From the NCBI GenBank assembly GCA_003008705.1, contig PDUO01000075.1, positions 65,704 to 129,703 on the forward strand: 64,000 nucleotides of DNA. Direction: 5' to 3'. A model generated the notes under the pieces. The model was not told where the DNA came from. It searched no databases and was given only the letters and a program-made list of their open reading frames with translations. Positions 24,492-35,984 of the stretch are shown in pieces (positions within the stretch are counted from its first letter, which is position 1; every line of letters begins with the position of its first letter). Made by a program: the position numbers and the translations under genes. This DNA comes from Pezicula radicicola (taxonomy: Eukaryota; Ascomycota; Leotiomycetes; Helotiales; Dermateaceae).

Positions 24492-27400
24492 TTAGTTTAG
24501 CAAATTGCCAAGCAGACTCTTGGCTTTCTTCTTGTTGGTAGCTCCATCGTCTTTTTCATCCCGTCCAAGTTCTTCAGGGGCAACAGCGGAATTTTCTCGG
24601 TGGACCTTCTTCTTCAAGCCCCTCAGCGTATCGGCCATAAATCCACCGCCGCTCTTGTTATCTCCATTTCCATTGTGTTCAGCCCAGATCTTAGCAGTTG
24701 AGCCATGAATGTCGTCAGATACTGCAGTATACGTATGCTCAATATCGGCGCTCGTCACTGGTCTTACAGGCGTCATTATCAGACTCGAAGGGAAACTTTG
24801 TTTTCGTTGGTTAGACTGTAGTGAGACGAGACTGCTTGATGCGCTTGCGGGACGAAGCATCCCGCTATTGCCGCTCCCAGTACGATTGGAGGAAGCAAAC
24901 GAGCGTCTAGGGCTTTTCGAGCGCTCAGATCGACGGGTATCTGTTGGGCTGGTGGTAAACATACTGCTGGCTTCGCTGTTGTCGTGAGAAACATCATTAC
25001 TAGAGGGAGCGAGTAAGACACTACTGGTTGCTAATTCTCGGAGTCGTGTTTGCTGTGCAGTGGTTGGACGATGCTTGCTGAATTTATTGCCAATAATGGC
25101 ACCTGTGTGTGATATGAGTGCTCGGATGACATCCTTCTTGAGTGCAAGGGCAAGATCGAGATTTGACCAGGTCTTGTTACGATATTCGATCATGGGTAGA
25201 CGGAAGACGAAGTCATGGACATCTTCAATGTTGCGTTCCCCTTTTCCTTTGTAGCTGAGACAGAGAACTACACTGGGGATCTTGACGTAAGCAAGGGTCA
25301 TGTAGTTAGAAGCGCGGGACATCATCTTTGTCAAGTCATCTGAGGGTTTTTCCTTCGGTTTACTACCATTCCGATGGAGGAAGCGTGCTCCTTTAGATTC
25401 CTTGGCGTCACCATTTAGCGTTAATCTATCGAGCGTAGAGGCACCTGTCGCCGTCCTGGTCAACATAGGTTTCGACGCGATGCTAGATCCCAAACTCTGG
25501 CCCCCTAAGCTCTCAGCAGACGCTTTCTTTGCGAGGGATTTTGATCTGGACGATGTGGAAGGAGCAATTGAAGGAGGCCTATTGTTTGGCGATTGGAAAA
25601 ATCGGAAGTGGTGACCACCATCACTACCTTGAGCTGAATGCATGGGCTTATTTTTACGACCCGACGATGCTGTAGCTGGCCGAGCTTGTGATGTAAGGGT
25701 TGGTCTGAGTCGTAGTTCTAGAGAGCCTGCCCTTGTGCTTGAAGCTGATTCCTCTCTCTCAGCCGCCTCGATAGCCGCAGTGTGGTTGGCATGAGCCGAC
25801 ATCTCTTCCTCTTCGTCCCCGTCGTAGTCCAATGGCTGCATATGCTTCACCATGAACGGGGAAGTATTCTTGCCATTCGCTGACTTCTCATCGCCTGTCC
25901 CTGGGAACATGTATTCAAACAATTTCTTACCAACCTCACGTTCCAGTTGGATCTTCATTGGGAAAAGGTTGACTTCGAAATGGTCCATGACAGGAATACC
26001 TGCGATTGCTTCGAGCATGTACCAGTAAACTCTCAACATCTGTTGGTTCCCGCCTTCATTGAAAGCACCACGGTCAGCATCTGAATAAGGGGCAAACATC
26101 TCCGGATAGATGGCATCAGGAAGCAAATTGAGACCGACAATTTTTCCAATTTGCATGAGGTTGATATGAGAGCCATCTGAGTTGTCCGTACGATCATATT
26201 CAGCTTTTTGAAGTTGGAACTCCATGAGTGGTTCGTTATTATCGCGGATAAGATGCCAGACGATCTGGTCCGAGGATATATTCCACCTCAAGAGGCCACT
26301 GCTCTGCGAACCGTCATATTTCCGTTGGGATGTCGTAATGGCTTTCATCATAAAGAACAACTCATCCTCGCAGCTCGTGAGATCCCTATCGACCCGCATT
26401 CTATCTTCCCAGCCCTTCCCATCAAGAGCTTTCGAGTGGATTTGGAACTGAGTCTTAAGCTCATCGAGTTGCCGAATTCGCTCTTGTAAACGAATGACCA
26501 TTTCTGGCGCTGCTCGTAAATCACTGAAGTCGGAAGCGAGCATGATCTTCTCCAAGCGCTCGTTTCTAGCTTTTTCCAATGGTTCGCTGTACATGAGCAA
26601 GTCCATCACAATAATGTACATGGCATAGTATTGTGCTGAATTGCACAGTGCCCTTACCTGAGGGAATTCTACCCAAAGATGGTCCATGCGACTCTCAATG
26701 GGATTTGGAACAGCGGTATGACCCTCCCCACTATCGCTTATCTCGTCGTTGTATTTCAGACGTAAGGTATTGTATTTGTCGTATCTTAGACTTGCTGAGG
26801 TCTTTTGAACAACCCGTTTGAAGCCGAAGGGATCACTCGCGAAGTCAAACATGACCTCCATAGGAACCCATGGCGGCCATGCAGATCCGGCTGGCGTACC
26901 AAAGTGGCTACCAGAGTACAATGAAACCAGCTGAGAGGAAAACCACTTCTGGTGAGTGACGAAGAATTGTGTGCTGTCCATCTCAACAGCAAAGCGACGC
27001 TGTACAAGACCACTCACGTCATCATAGATGCGATCTTTGTCCATAACTTCAACAACTTTAAGCTCCATTCCCTTAGCGGTCACCAAAACGACTGCCTTTG
27101 GATTCTTCTCGCTCTGAAGTTGAATCTGGGGTGCAATAAGTCGTAGGTGGTAGCTATTCTGAGGAGTAAACTCGTGGGCAATATTTGAATCCAATTGTTC
27201 TGTAGAGACTCGTTCAAGTGGTACATGGTGGATGGTCGGATCGTCTGCGTTGACAAACTTTTTGCCATCAGCGAGAATTTCTTGTATGCGAGCCTCAACT
27301 TCCTGTGGTTCTTCGTCTCTGTCAATAACTATTGGTGAAGTATGCGAAGTAGCCACGGAAGATTTTCGTTCTGGCGATGGATGAGTTGATTTTGGGGCCT

Positions 27401-30400
27401 TTGCCTTGTTCTGCTCTTCCACAATATCCAGGATGAACTTGACGGCTCGTCTCGACAGATAATAAACAAAGCCGCGACGCTGGCTCACTTGGTGGATATA
27501 GCGAAGTATGATGTTCCGTAACATATTGTTCCACTTCAATTGCATGTTATGAATGACGAACCGATTATTGAAATCACTGACAAAATCAGCCCCCGGGTTA
27601 GTGTCCATGCCCTCGGCTTCTGGATCATATTTCTCGGAGTTAGGTGTCTCGGCATCGCTATCGCGGTCGGCATCTCCATCTGGGACAGCGCGTCTGTCTC
27701 CTGTATCTATACGCATAGACATGCGATGTAGCATAGATTCTAAAAAGAGCCTTTTGTCTCGGAGAACGGCTTCATGTGTACTCAGTTGATCGAACTCTGC
27801 CTTCAATTTAATGTTTTCGGGATCCTTTAGAGACTGTAATTCAGCGTCACCCATCAACCTAGTGTGGTTCTCAATTTGCTTGCTAAGTTGGTCCAACCGA
27901 GCCTGAATGAGATTGATCTGCACACGACGAGGATCATCATCCTTGCTCATGATGCAAAAGTGTGTTTGTTCATTGCCAAAGGGACTTGTACGATCTGGAT
28001 CGCCTGAAATGACATCGCCATGATCTGTTTGACGGAAATAGGTAAATCTGGGAGCAAATGCTAGAGGCATAATCTTCGTCTCGGGATTCGCCTCGGAAGG
28101 GAGGATCCAGTCAAGCTCGATAAAGTCATCCATGTCTATCCAAGTGAAATCGTTGTCAGGTATCTCGAAGTGTGACAAATCTGCTGAGACTCTGTCTTGT
28201 TGAGAGACAAGAATACTTGGCGCCGATGCCTTACGAAGGTCTTCAGGTGTTGTGCCAGCGATGCTAGCGGATATAGCTCTGATATCTGCCGAGACCAAGT
28301 CTAACTGTGCCCGATGCATCTTCATCGCACTCGTCTTCCCGCTTGTTTTCTTGCCATTATCTTGGGTGGGAAATTCCTCCCTCCTCTGGTGTACATCAAG
28401 CATAAAGCTGTCTAGTCTTATTTTGAGTCCGGTGGCAGAGACAACATCCTCTAAATGATCTTCTGTATCCTTGTGTTTATATATGTGGCTGAGGAAAAGT
28501 GGTGCGAGTAGTAAATTGTACTTGATGGTGGAAAGATGTCTGCCAAACTTCTTGCTAGATTTCTCGATGCCAGGCCACAGCGGTCCCTGTCGGATAGGAA
28601 GTGACATTTGGCCACCAAACATGGACCACCAAGCGAAGAAATGCGTGAAGAAGCGAGGGGTCAGATGCACAGCGTTGTAGCTCTTGGAGTGCTTCATATT
28701 TGACACAGACCAATCACGATCAAGGGGAGCCTTGACAGCTATGGACATATGAATGTGTTGACTGCGGAATCCTCGGTAAGCGTCGTAAGCGAGGCCAGGG
28801 AGTGCTTTCGCGTGTCGCGGCTCCTTCAGAATTATGTTGTAATGATTTTCAAAATCAAAGGATCGCTTTCCATTTTCAAGGCTTCTTTCGAACATCAGGC
28901 CTGCCAACCACTGGACATTACCCGAAAGCTTCATGACTACCTTTTTAAAGGCAGCACCTCGTTTATAGCTGTCGGTGCTAGAAACGCTGTCATCGTCGCT
29001 GCTTTCGCGAAGTGTCTTGTCTGTTTCACGAGCTTGGTGGCTGAAGTCGGGAATCGCGAGAACATACTCTCCACTGTCAACAGTCATAAACTTCCGTGGA
29101 TCATCATCCCGGCAAATATTCCATCGAACATCGCTGCGCCAGCACATAAGAAAGCCTGCTCCATTGCCAGTGACCAAGTATGGGTCTCGCGTGCCCTTCA
29201 GCATAAGATGGACGTCACCATCTCCTTTCCAGGCAACGCTGATACGTGAATGGAAACCCAGGCGAATTTTGTCCCAGAAACCAGTTCGTTCAGATGGGTC
29301 TACCTGTGGCTTTGTAAAAGTCTCGAAAACCATCATCATGTCTTGGATGGCAGGCTGGTATGAGGCTCCCCACGTTATGCGGGTTGGAAACCCTGTGTTG
29401 ATGTCTACTTTGATATCCGAGTACGTCTTCACCGGCGATACAGTCCTCCGGACATCAATGGCAAATCCACCACTACCACTCGCACCAGGCTCACATTTTC
29501 CCATCGGTACAATATTAACTTTGACGTGACGCGTGGATTCTGGTCCTCGAAATTCTTCAGCGATAACGAATTCGGTCTTCAGAGACCAAGCAGGCAACCT
29601 CGGCGACTGTCCAGGTTTGATGGCGGGAACATGCAAAAGAGGTAATGGATAGTCTCGCAACTGCACACGTGCTTCACCCATGTCTATTTGGACGTGCATT
29701 GGAACTAAAAGTGAGTATTGCATATCATACGGCATGCCTTTCCCAACTCTGTGGAGAAACTCTGGAAGCTGTTGGATTGGGAAGGATGGCTTGTCAATTG
29801 TAATGTGAAGATCACTGACCAATGTACTCATCAATGCTGGGCGTTGAGGAACTTCGAGGATGTTCTCCGTGTCTTCCATATCCTCAGGTAGCTCATCCGG
29901 CCCCCAAAAGACCCCACGTAGTGCCTTCATCTTTTGCTTCTGGAAGCTGTATACTCGATCAATCCTCTTTTTCCAACTCTGGGCGTTATAGCGCTGTAGG
30001 GCCTGATGCGCCTCGCCTATCGACACCTTTGCACTTCCACTCATGCCAGATACACCCTCTGGATCATATCGCATGCGACGGCCACGTTCTTGAGATTGAG
30101 ATCGTGAGCGACCTCGTTCTCGAGAATATCCCATTTCACTTTTGCTCCGTTGCCGAGAGCTATCCTCTTGCTTGCTACGGCCACGTGGATGTGCGGATCG
30201 GTTGCGAAATCGCGAGGGATTGTTTCGTATCTCCTCGTCCTCGATTTTCTTAGCTTTTGCCTGAAAAATTCCATCACGGGCAATACGCTGTTGCTGCTCA
30301 TTTAATCCGGCTCGATATATACACCCCAATTTCCATTCGAACGCTCCGTCTTCTATCTCGAAAAGGACCGCTTTACAACGAAGCGAGATTTTAGGTACGC

Positions 30401-33400
30401 GTTTTGGTCCTTCTGGGCCCTTCTCGAGTATGTACTCATTTGTGCCGGTGACAAATCGATGATGTAGTTGTTGAACTGATTTCATAGTATTGACGAAGTT
30501 GTCCATGACCTTGTGGAGAACAAGTTGGTGAGGAATACCGAATCTAATTGCTTCCGAGTTAACATCGATAACCCTCTCCTCTTGCAGAGACCCATTGTTG
30601 AGTTTCCTCCTTGATTCCCGAAGATCAACCCGTATAGCTTTAGCACTGATGATTCTGGCCCAAACTCGCCTCATCCTAGGTGCTTCGGCGTATAGGCGGA
30701 TAAGCTTGGCCTGAAGATGAGGAGTTGACCATCTATGGCGAGTTGCTTCCATACCATATATCTGTAGCATTATCGGAGGGTCCGCTGGCATATTCGCTTT
30801 GATCTGCACCAGTGTGACCTTGAAATCAACTGTGACATATTCTCTCTGTGTAAGTGGGTATTCGAATCTATCCGGCGACAACGGTGATGTGGGTGAAAGA
30901 AGACTTGCGTTCCTTGTGGCAGCATCTCGTGCCTTCTGTGCTTCTTCTTGGTCGGCTTTTGTTCGCACAAATGCTTTTCGAAGAACAGCTGTTGCAACGC
31001 CGCATGCATAGTGCCGGTATAGTGAATACTGAACCAAAAGCGTTCTGACGTGAGCATTGATATGGAAAATAGGCCCCTGGTTATCACTGCTCGTCGATAA
31101 TGCTACCTCAAATCTCGGCATGGCAATAAACGGATCGAGCTCCCACTTTTCTGTAGATTCGACGACAAACCCCTCTAGGCCCCGGATGTGAATTGCCAAA
31201 CGCCTGCCGTCGGTTTGGAGAGTTTGTTTTTTCGACGGCGATTGGGGCAACTTCATGAGCAACTCCGTGTCGGGTGTCAGTGATCGACTCCCTGCTCGCC
31301 GACGTGATCCTTTCCTTTCAACAGCGTCAACCTTCTGAGCTCGGTATTCTGCGGTCCATGATTGTACCTGCAGTGCAACACCTCGTGTATCCTCAGATAT
31401 GTCTTCATCGACACCGGCGACTTCTGCACTGAAGTCCGAGCCCTGCAGCTGGAAATGCAACAACCATGGAGGCAATGCTCTTATGAAATTTGGATCCTTC
31501 GAGCTTTTGGCGTGTACTTTCTTATCTGGCTCAACATTTAGCCTCAGTTGACGAACAATCTGACGTACACCATCACTGATTTCAGGTCTTATCATGTGTA
31601 TCGAAAAGGTCTGAAGGTTGCCGGTAGCTACCACATAGACTTGTGGGTTCGCACTGACTTGAACCTTTAATTCAAGCGATTCTGTCTGGAGTAAATCGTA
31701 GCGGCAGCCCGAGGATGTTTGATAGTAGAGATCATGGGACTGTACCCTCCATGTTGATCCTATACTGTAATGTAACTCCCCAACGGCCGAATGTGAAGAC
31801 TCAATCTCCATAGAAACTGATGAAATTGATGATATAATAAGATCAAAGTCATCATCCGCTGCGTTGCTCTCAACCGCTGGCAATGCAATTCGTACAACTG
31901 GTTCGTGCATAGAGAACTTAATGTTTGATTTTGGTAAGAGGCGAGATATAAGTATGTGCCTCGGTGGTGTTGCATCCTTTGACTTGGGCTTTGCCTGTAG
32001 CAGTGCCAGAACCAGGGGAAGATGTTTAGGGTCCAAATCAACAGATGGCGATGTCACGACGACATTAGCAAAAAGAATGTTAGCATTTCGCTCATCGGCG
32101 CTATTATCTTCCGCAATTTCCACAGTTTTTGAAGGTAGTGTTGTGCGGATTGTCGTCGTGGCCATAGGAATGTACATCAGCCTCTCGGATTTTCCATGTC
32201 CATCATCGAGTCCTACTGAGATGGAGAGAGCTGCAACAAGCGCTTGATGGGCAACATCTTTGGAGGCAAAGTACATTCGATGTGCAGGTGACTTTTGATC
32301 AAGTCGATGGAGATCAACACCAACTTCTTTCATAGATGCATTCATATAAATCGGTGACCCATTCGGCTGAACCATGCGTATTTGTTTGCTGAATCCAACA
32401 TAGCTGACTGCAAACTGGACTTCCTTGATCCCGCGAAGGATTGAACTAACAAATTCTTTTGAATCCGAAACAGTCTGGACGAGACTTTCTTCTCGACTGC
32501 CAGGTCTATCGAGCTCTTCGATGAGATCAGCAACTGATATCTCCAAGGGATCGGACTTGGATCCTCTCCGGTACAATTTGCGGCATCCCTTATATCGATT
32601 GATGCACGTATTTATATCATCGTAAGGAATATGTACTCGTCCCAGCTTAAGAGCAATGGATGCATCTCGGAGGCCGTCAAGTTCTTTGTACAACAGTCCA
32701 TGAATATTGAGAGTTGCATGGTCCAGGACTTCCAGGGAGTCTCGGCCTGCAGGTGTAAACAAAACACTACGGATAGTCATCATCCATTCTGCTGGCCTTT
32801 GATCTCGCTTCAGTGCCTTCAGGTGTTGAAACATCCTCCTCCTGTCTACCATTTTCGGCCGAGTATCCACAGCCATGGTAAAACTTCCGACTTGTATAGT
32901 TCCCACATCCAAAAGCGTGATGCTCGTATTAGTGGCTACCACGTCTACCATTCGTATCCAGTTTATCTTCCTGTGCAATTGCTTTATGCTTTCCTTAATA
33001 TTCATGAGCTGTCCCCAAATCTTGCTCCGTTGAGGCCCAAAGCTTTTTCTCCTAGGTAGTGGTATCCTGTTTCCCTTGGGCTCAAACTCGCAGTTTGGCC
33101 CATCCGCATCCTCCACTATGCCATTGTTATCTTCCCCGTTCCCTGTCTTTTCTCCATCCCCATCACCAGCTTTCAGGTCCACGGTCAAGGCTAGCTCCGT
33201 CAGAACCACACTCACCCATGTCGGCTGCGCAAACGTGGGCCGATGCAGATTCAATCCCAAGCCCCGTAGCTCAATCTTTACGCCATCTTTCGGGGTGTAG
33301 GCCAGTCGTCGTAGAGAGAAGTACCCAATTCGTTGTATAGATATACCGGTAACGATCCGTAGAATCGCAAAGACGATAAAGGACGAGAGGTATAACAGGA

Positions 33401-33440
33401 CCACAACGCCGAATATAAAAGTAGGATTTAGGAGCGCCAT
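24492..33440 (-). CDS. FMP27: FMP27/BLTP2-family bridge-like lipid-transfer protein
   Basis: A single uninterrupted 8.95-kb exon encodes 2982 aa. The ATG at 33440 gives MALLNPTFIFGVVVLLYLSS; the frame upstream only offers a TTG. The N-terminal hydrophobic helix (about residues 5-27) anchors the protein, as in RBG (repeating beta-groove) lipid-transfer proteins. Family landmarks are visible: GFWDKIRLGFHSRISVAWKG (about residue 1390; the Fmp27 GFWDK domain) and SAWPPWVPMEVMF (about 2185; the WPPW domain). A serine/basic low-complexity region follows near 2600-2700, and the C-terminus ends KKKAKSLLGNLLN. Yeast Fmp27 and animal BLTP2/Hobbit sit at ER-plasma membrane contact sites and are thought to move phospholipids along a hydrophobic groove. 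Length matches other filamentous-fungal homologues, and the absence of introns over this span is notable. No stop or frame break was seen. Confidence 0.93.
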   Translation of the reverse strand: MALLNPTFIFGVVVLLYLSSFIVFAILRIVTGISIQRIGYFSLRRLAYTPKDGVKIELRGLGLNLHRPTFAQPTWVSVVLTELALTVDLKAGDGDGEKTGNGEDNNGIVEDADGPNCEFEPKGNRIPLPRRKSFGPQRSKIWGQLMNIKESIKQLHRKINWIRMVDVVATNTSITLLDVGTIQVGSFTMAVDTRPKMVDRRRMFQHLKALKRDQRPAEWMMTIRSVLFTPAGRDSLEVLDHATLNIHGLLYKELDGLRDASIALKLGRVHIPYDDINTCINRYKGCRKLYRRGSKSDPLEISVADLIEELDRPGSREESLVQTVSDSKEFVSSILRGIKEVQFAVSYVGFSKQIRMVQPNGSPIYMNASMKEVGVDLHRLDQKSPAHRMYFASKDVAHQALVAALSISVGLDDGHGKSERLMYIPMATTTIRTTLPSKTVEIAEDNSADERNANILFANVVVTSPSVDLDPKHLPLVLALLQAKPKSKDATPPRHILISRLLPKSNIKFSMHEPVVRIALPAVESNAADDDFDLIISSISSVSMEIESSHSAVGELHYSIGSTWRVQSHDLYYQTSSGCRYDLLQTESLELKVQVSANPQVYVVATGNLQTFSIHMIRPEISDGVRQIVRQLRLNVEPDKKVHAKSSKDPNFIRALPPWLLHFQLQGSDFSAEVAGVDEDISEDTRGVALQVQSWTAEYRAQKVDAVERKGSRRRAGSRSLTPDTELLMKLPQSPSKKQTLQTDGRRLAIHIRGLEGFVVESTEKWELDPFIAMPRFEVALSTSSDNQGPIFHINAHVRTLLVQYSLYRHYACGVATAVLRKAFVRTKADQEEAQKARDAATRNASLLSPTSPLSPDRFEYPLTQREYVTVDFKVTLVQIKANMPADPPIMLQIYGMEATRHRWSTPHLQAKLIRLYAEAPRMRRVWARIISAKAIRVDLRESRRKLNNGSLQEERVIDVNSEAIRFGIPHQLVLHKVMDNFVNTMKSVQQLHHRFVTGTNEYILEKGPEGPKRVPKISLRCKAVLFEIEDGAFEWKLGCIYRAGLNEQQQRIARDGIFQAKAKKIEDEEIRNNPSRFRNRSAHPRGRSKQEDSSRQRSKSEMGYSRERGRSRSQSQERGRRMRYDPEGVSGMSGSAKVSIGEAHQALQRYNAQSWKKRIDRVYSFQKQKMKALRGVFWGPDELPEDMEDTENILEVPQRPALMSTLVSDLHITIDKPSFPIQQLPEFLHRVGKGMPYDMQYSLLVPMHVQIDMGEARVQLRDYPLPLLHVPAIKPGQSPRLPAWSLKTEFVIAEEFRGPESTRHVKVNIVPMGKCEPGASGSGGFAIDVRRTVSPVKTYSDIKVDINTGFPTRITWGASYQPAIQDMMMVFETFTKPQVDPSERTGFWDKIRLGFHSRISVAWKGDGDVHLMLKGTRDPYLVTGNGAGFLMCWRSDVRWNICRDDDPRKFMTVDSGEYVLAIPDFSHQARETDKTLRESSDDDSVSSTDSYKRGAAFKKVVMKLSGNVQWLAGLMFERSLENGKRSFDFENHYNIILKEPRHAKALPGLAYDAYRGFRSQHIHMSIAVKAPLDRDWSVSNMKHSKSYNAVHLTPRFFTHFFAWWSMFGGQMSLPIRQGPLWPGIEKSSKKFGRHLSTIKYNLLLAPLFLSHIYKHKDTEDHLEDVVSATGLKIRLDSFMLDVHQRREEFPTQDNGKKTSGKTSAMKMHRAQLDLVSADIRAISASIAGTTPEDLRKASAPSILVSQQDRVSADLSHFEIPDNDFTWIDMDDFIELDWILPSEANPETKIMPLAFAPRFTYFRQTDHGDVISGDPDRTSPFGNEQTHFCIMSKDDDPRRVQINLIQARLDQLSKQIENHTRLMGDAELQSLKDPENIKLKAEFDQLSTHEAVLRDKRLFLESMLHRMSMRIDTGDRRAVPDGDADRDSDAETPNSEKYDPEAEGMDTNPGADFVSDFNNRFVIHNMQLKWNNMLRNIILRYIHQVSQRRGFVYYLSRRAVKFILDIVEEQNKAKAPKSTHPSPERKSSVATSHTSPIVIDRDEEPQEVEARIQEILADGKKFVNADDPTIHHVPLERVSTEQLDSNIAHEFTPQNSYHLRLIAPQIQLQSEKNPKAVVLVTAKGMELKVVEVMDKDRIYDDVSGLVQRRFAVEMDSTQFFVTHQKWFSSQLVSLYSGSHFGTPAGSAWPPWVPMEVMFDFASDPFGFKRVVQKTSASLRYDKYNTLRLKYNDEISDSGEGHTAVPNPIESRMDHLWVEFPQVRALCNSAQYYAMYIIVMDLLMYSEPLEKARNERLEKIMLASDFSDLRAAPEMVIRLQERIRQLDELKTQFQIHSKALDGKGWEDRMRVDRDLTSCEDELFFMMKAITTSQRKYDGSQSSGLLRWNISSDQIVWHLIRDNNEPLMEFQLQKAEYDRTDNSDGSHINLMQIGKIVGLNLLPDAIYPEMFAPYSDADRGAFNEGGNQQMLRVYWYMLEAIAGIPVMDHFEVNLFPMKIQLEREVGKKLFEYMFPGTGDEKSANGKNTSPFMVKHMQPLDYDGDEEEEMSAHANHTAAIEAAEREESASSTRAGSLELRLRPTLTSQARPATASSGRKNKPMHSAQGSDGGHHFRFFQSPNNRPPSIAPSTSSRSKSLAKKASAESLGGQSLGSSIASKPMLTRTATGASTLDRLTLNGDAKESKGARFLHRNGSKPKEKPSDDLTKMMSRASNYMTLAYVKIPSVVLCLSYKGKGERNIEDVHDFVFRLPMIEYRNKTWSNLDLALALKKDVIRALISHTGAIIGNKFSKHRPTTAQQTRLRELATSSVLLAPSSNDVSHDNSEASSMFTTSPTDTRRSERSKSPRRSFASSNRTGSGNSGMLRPASASSSLVSLQSNQRKQSFPSSLIMTPVRPVTSADIEHTYTAVSDDIHGSTAKIWAEHNGNGDNKSGGGFMADTLRGLKKKVHRENSAVAPEELGRDEKDDGATNKKKAKSLLGNLLN

Positions 33441-34966
33441 CACTGCAGTCAATCACTGAACGCCATGCGAAGCTCTGGTATCGCAGTGGCAGTGATGACT
33501 CTGGCAGCTCTCGTCAAATGTTATTGGGAGGTCGAAGATAAAGGTAATGATGCCATTCGAGCCGGATCCCTGACAAGAATGGAAGTACGTAGAGTAGAGC
33601 TTCCTTTGTTACAGTAAGTCCGACACTCCCGAATGTGCGCTCAACATGCTTTCAACCCAAGCTTTGAGGGGTGTACTTTCGTAAATTCGAGGAGTTGTTG
33701 GTGCTAACTGGGTACGCGCAGTAGTGTGGTGTCGGTACGAGGTGCGAGGTACCTGAAGCTGTCGCTTGCGATTAGTCTAGTTGTAAGGTAGGTATACGAA
33801 AGAAGGCCGTCAAATGATGCGAGTTGGGGGCTATGCGGAGGCAACTTTCAGACGTTGCTTAGAAAGTTGTTGGGCGAGATGCCATTGCGAGTGGAATTCG
33901 AGATGGAGATGGGGTCCCGTCAGCGAAATGATTGATCCCTGCAATCACCAGTGCTCCCAGCCTTCCAGTGCTTGATTTGGTTACCCTGATGATTAATTCT
34001 GCCAGTCCGTGGAAGTTGCACCACAACAAACTTTTATCTGTGCGAATGCGACTATGAATGGTGGTACAGTATCCCTGATAAGCAAGGACGACGATTACTT
34101 GTCAGTCGTGGTCCCAAGGTTCTCCGACAGAAGGATGGGATAATGGGATTCATGGGGGTAGAGAACTTCCCCATCCCCGGGTGATGATCCGTGGCCTTTC
34201 CATGGGACTTGGCAGGTTACCAGGGCCGAGAATCTACCAAGTTCCAACGGAATGGTTGCAACTTGCAGGCCAAGTGAACAAAGACGTACGAGTATCATAC
34301 CGGTAGCACGGTAGCACGGTAGCACAAAGATGTGCTCACGGATTTAACAAACTCAAAATCGATGAAGTACGACTAGTACAAATGCTTAGGTACTCACCTA
34401 GTAGACCCTTTGTGACAAGCCCGAGTGAACGAAGTACGACAAAATATTTACTAACCCGGTGCATCCTAACAAAGCAGAGTCGATAAAGACGTAGCACAAA
34501 GGCTTACTTGCTGCGGTATCTAGCCATTAAAGCAAGTTATATTCATGGCGTACTACTGTAGAATTTCGTCTTTTGTTCGAATAGCTCGTCCCAACAAAGA
34601 TCGGTACAAGTAGATCAGGGAATGTTCAACCGGTGGTACTCTTCTACTCTATGGGGAGGTAGTTATTAGTGGTACTGCACTCAAGCAAGAACTGCTTCTT
34701 AAACATGTCTCTAAATGATGAAGTTCGGTCATTTAAGTAACTCGGGCTTCGTATACCATGAGTATTAGCTTCGATTCCAATACATGTTACTATAGACTTG
34801 TATCTCGGTCGTGACATAACAGGTGTTAATCATGTGTATAAAAAAAATGAACGTTGAGAATTAATAGAAATGCTACTAAATCAAGTATACCAAGTAAGAA
34901 CAAAAGCAATCCCGAACACGCGTCTCAGACTAATTATCAATTCCAATCCTACCCCAGCTATATAAC
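33441..34966. other. Spacer upstream of FMP27 with short direct repeats
   Basis: This 1.5-kb spacer contains the FMP27 promoter on its left and the 3' flank of the low-complexity gene on its right. A GGTAGCAC unit is repeated three times at 34302-34325. Nothing coding is supported. Confidence 0.5.
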
Positions 34967-35953
34967 CTATGGAAATCCATATCTCCGTATTGGTTGTCGG
35001 TCTCGAGCAGGCGCCGGAGGTGGACCTCGTGTAGCTATTAGGTCAGCCAATTCTCTTTGCCACCTGGGCCTACGAACAGGTCTACGCCGTGGAGGAGGGG
35101 GAAGCTGTGGTGGAGTTGGTGGTACAAATGGTGGCGGCGGGTTGTCTGGATCATTAGATGATGAAGACCCAGATTCCTGAGATCCATCACTAGTCGAACT
35201 ACTTGAGCTACTAGAGCTAGGAGAAGTAGGAGAGCTAGGAGAATAATTAGGAGTGTGATTGCTGCTGGAGGACTCCTTGCTACTAGGTTCTTTGCTATTG
35301 GAGGACTCATTGCTGCTAGAGGAATCTTTCCGGCTGCCACCACCGTTATTAGAGCCGCTAGATCCGTTAGAACCACCGGATCCATCTCCGTTGCTCCCAC
35401 CATCGTTGTGACCGTCTGAAGAATCCGAGGGGCCTGACCCATCATCTCCATTGGATGCTAGAGGAGAGGGGGGGGCCTTCACAGCGCCATCTCCAGCTTC
35501 GGTTTTGACGTGCACATTCTCACCTGGTCCCTCATCATCCGAAGATAAAGCAAGACGCTCAGGATAATCGTCATCGTCATCGTCTTCTTCTTTAATGTGT
35601 ACCTCCGCATCTTCCTCTTCTTCTTTGCCGTTGTCATCTTCAGCTCGTTTCCTTTTTTTGCCCTGAAGTGTCTCGCGAAGCGAGTGATTCTCTCCAGATG
35701 GCGTCCCTCCAAAATTGCATACAGAATTCTCCACCTCCTCTTCTTCAACAACAATATCATCATCACCATCATCATAATGATCTTGATCCCATTGCTCCTC
35801 ATCCATAGCGCTATCCATAGCGTCATCCTCCTCTCCGCTATGGCCTCCTCTAAGTCTGAGATCCCGTTGTGAGAGAACTTCACTGAAGTCACTGTAAAAA
35901 TCCGTCACCGTACAGAGTTGGAGCCAATCCTGCTCCCAGGATGGATTCACCAT
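34967..35953 (-). CDS. Low-complexity acidic/Ser/Pro-rich hypothetical protein; 5' exons uncertain
   Basis: The terminal exon is well supported as a 328-residue frame. The protein starts with a short ordered part (MVNPSWEQDWLQLCTVTDFY), then an acidic stretch with a basic KKRKRAEDD patch, an Asp-run with IKEEDDDDDD, Gly/Ser/Asn-rich linkers, a long poly-Ser region and a Pro-rich basic tail (RRRPVRRPRWQRELADLIA). The VHIKEED and VHVKTEA segments match psi-K-x-E sumoylation sites. The composition suggests a disordered nuclear protein; the function is unknown. The frame stays open to about 35983 on the 5' side, preceded by CTCAG, so the ATG at 35953 may be internal and a further exon may join at about 35982. 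I could not find a donor that gives a clean upstream join. Confidence 0.55.
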   Translation of the reverse strand: MVNPSWEQDWLQLCTVTDFYSDFSEVLSQRDLRLRGGHSGEEDDAMDSAMDEEQWDQDHYDDGDDDIVVEEEEVENSVCNFGGTPSGENHSLRETLQGKKRKRAEDDNGKEEEEDAEVHIKEEDDDDDDYPERLALSSDDEGPGENVHVKTEAGDGAVKAPPSPLASNGDDGSGPSDSSDGHNDGGSNGDGSGGSNGSSGSNNGGGSRKDSSSSNESSNSKEPSSKESSSSNHTPNYSPSSPTSPSSSSSSSSTSDGSQESGSSSSNDPDNPPPPFVPPTPPQLPPPPRRRPVRRPRWQRELADLIATRGPPPAPARDRQPIRRYGFP

Positions 35954-35984
35954 TTTGAAAAACTTGTATGTGTAAATATTCTGA

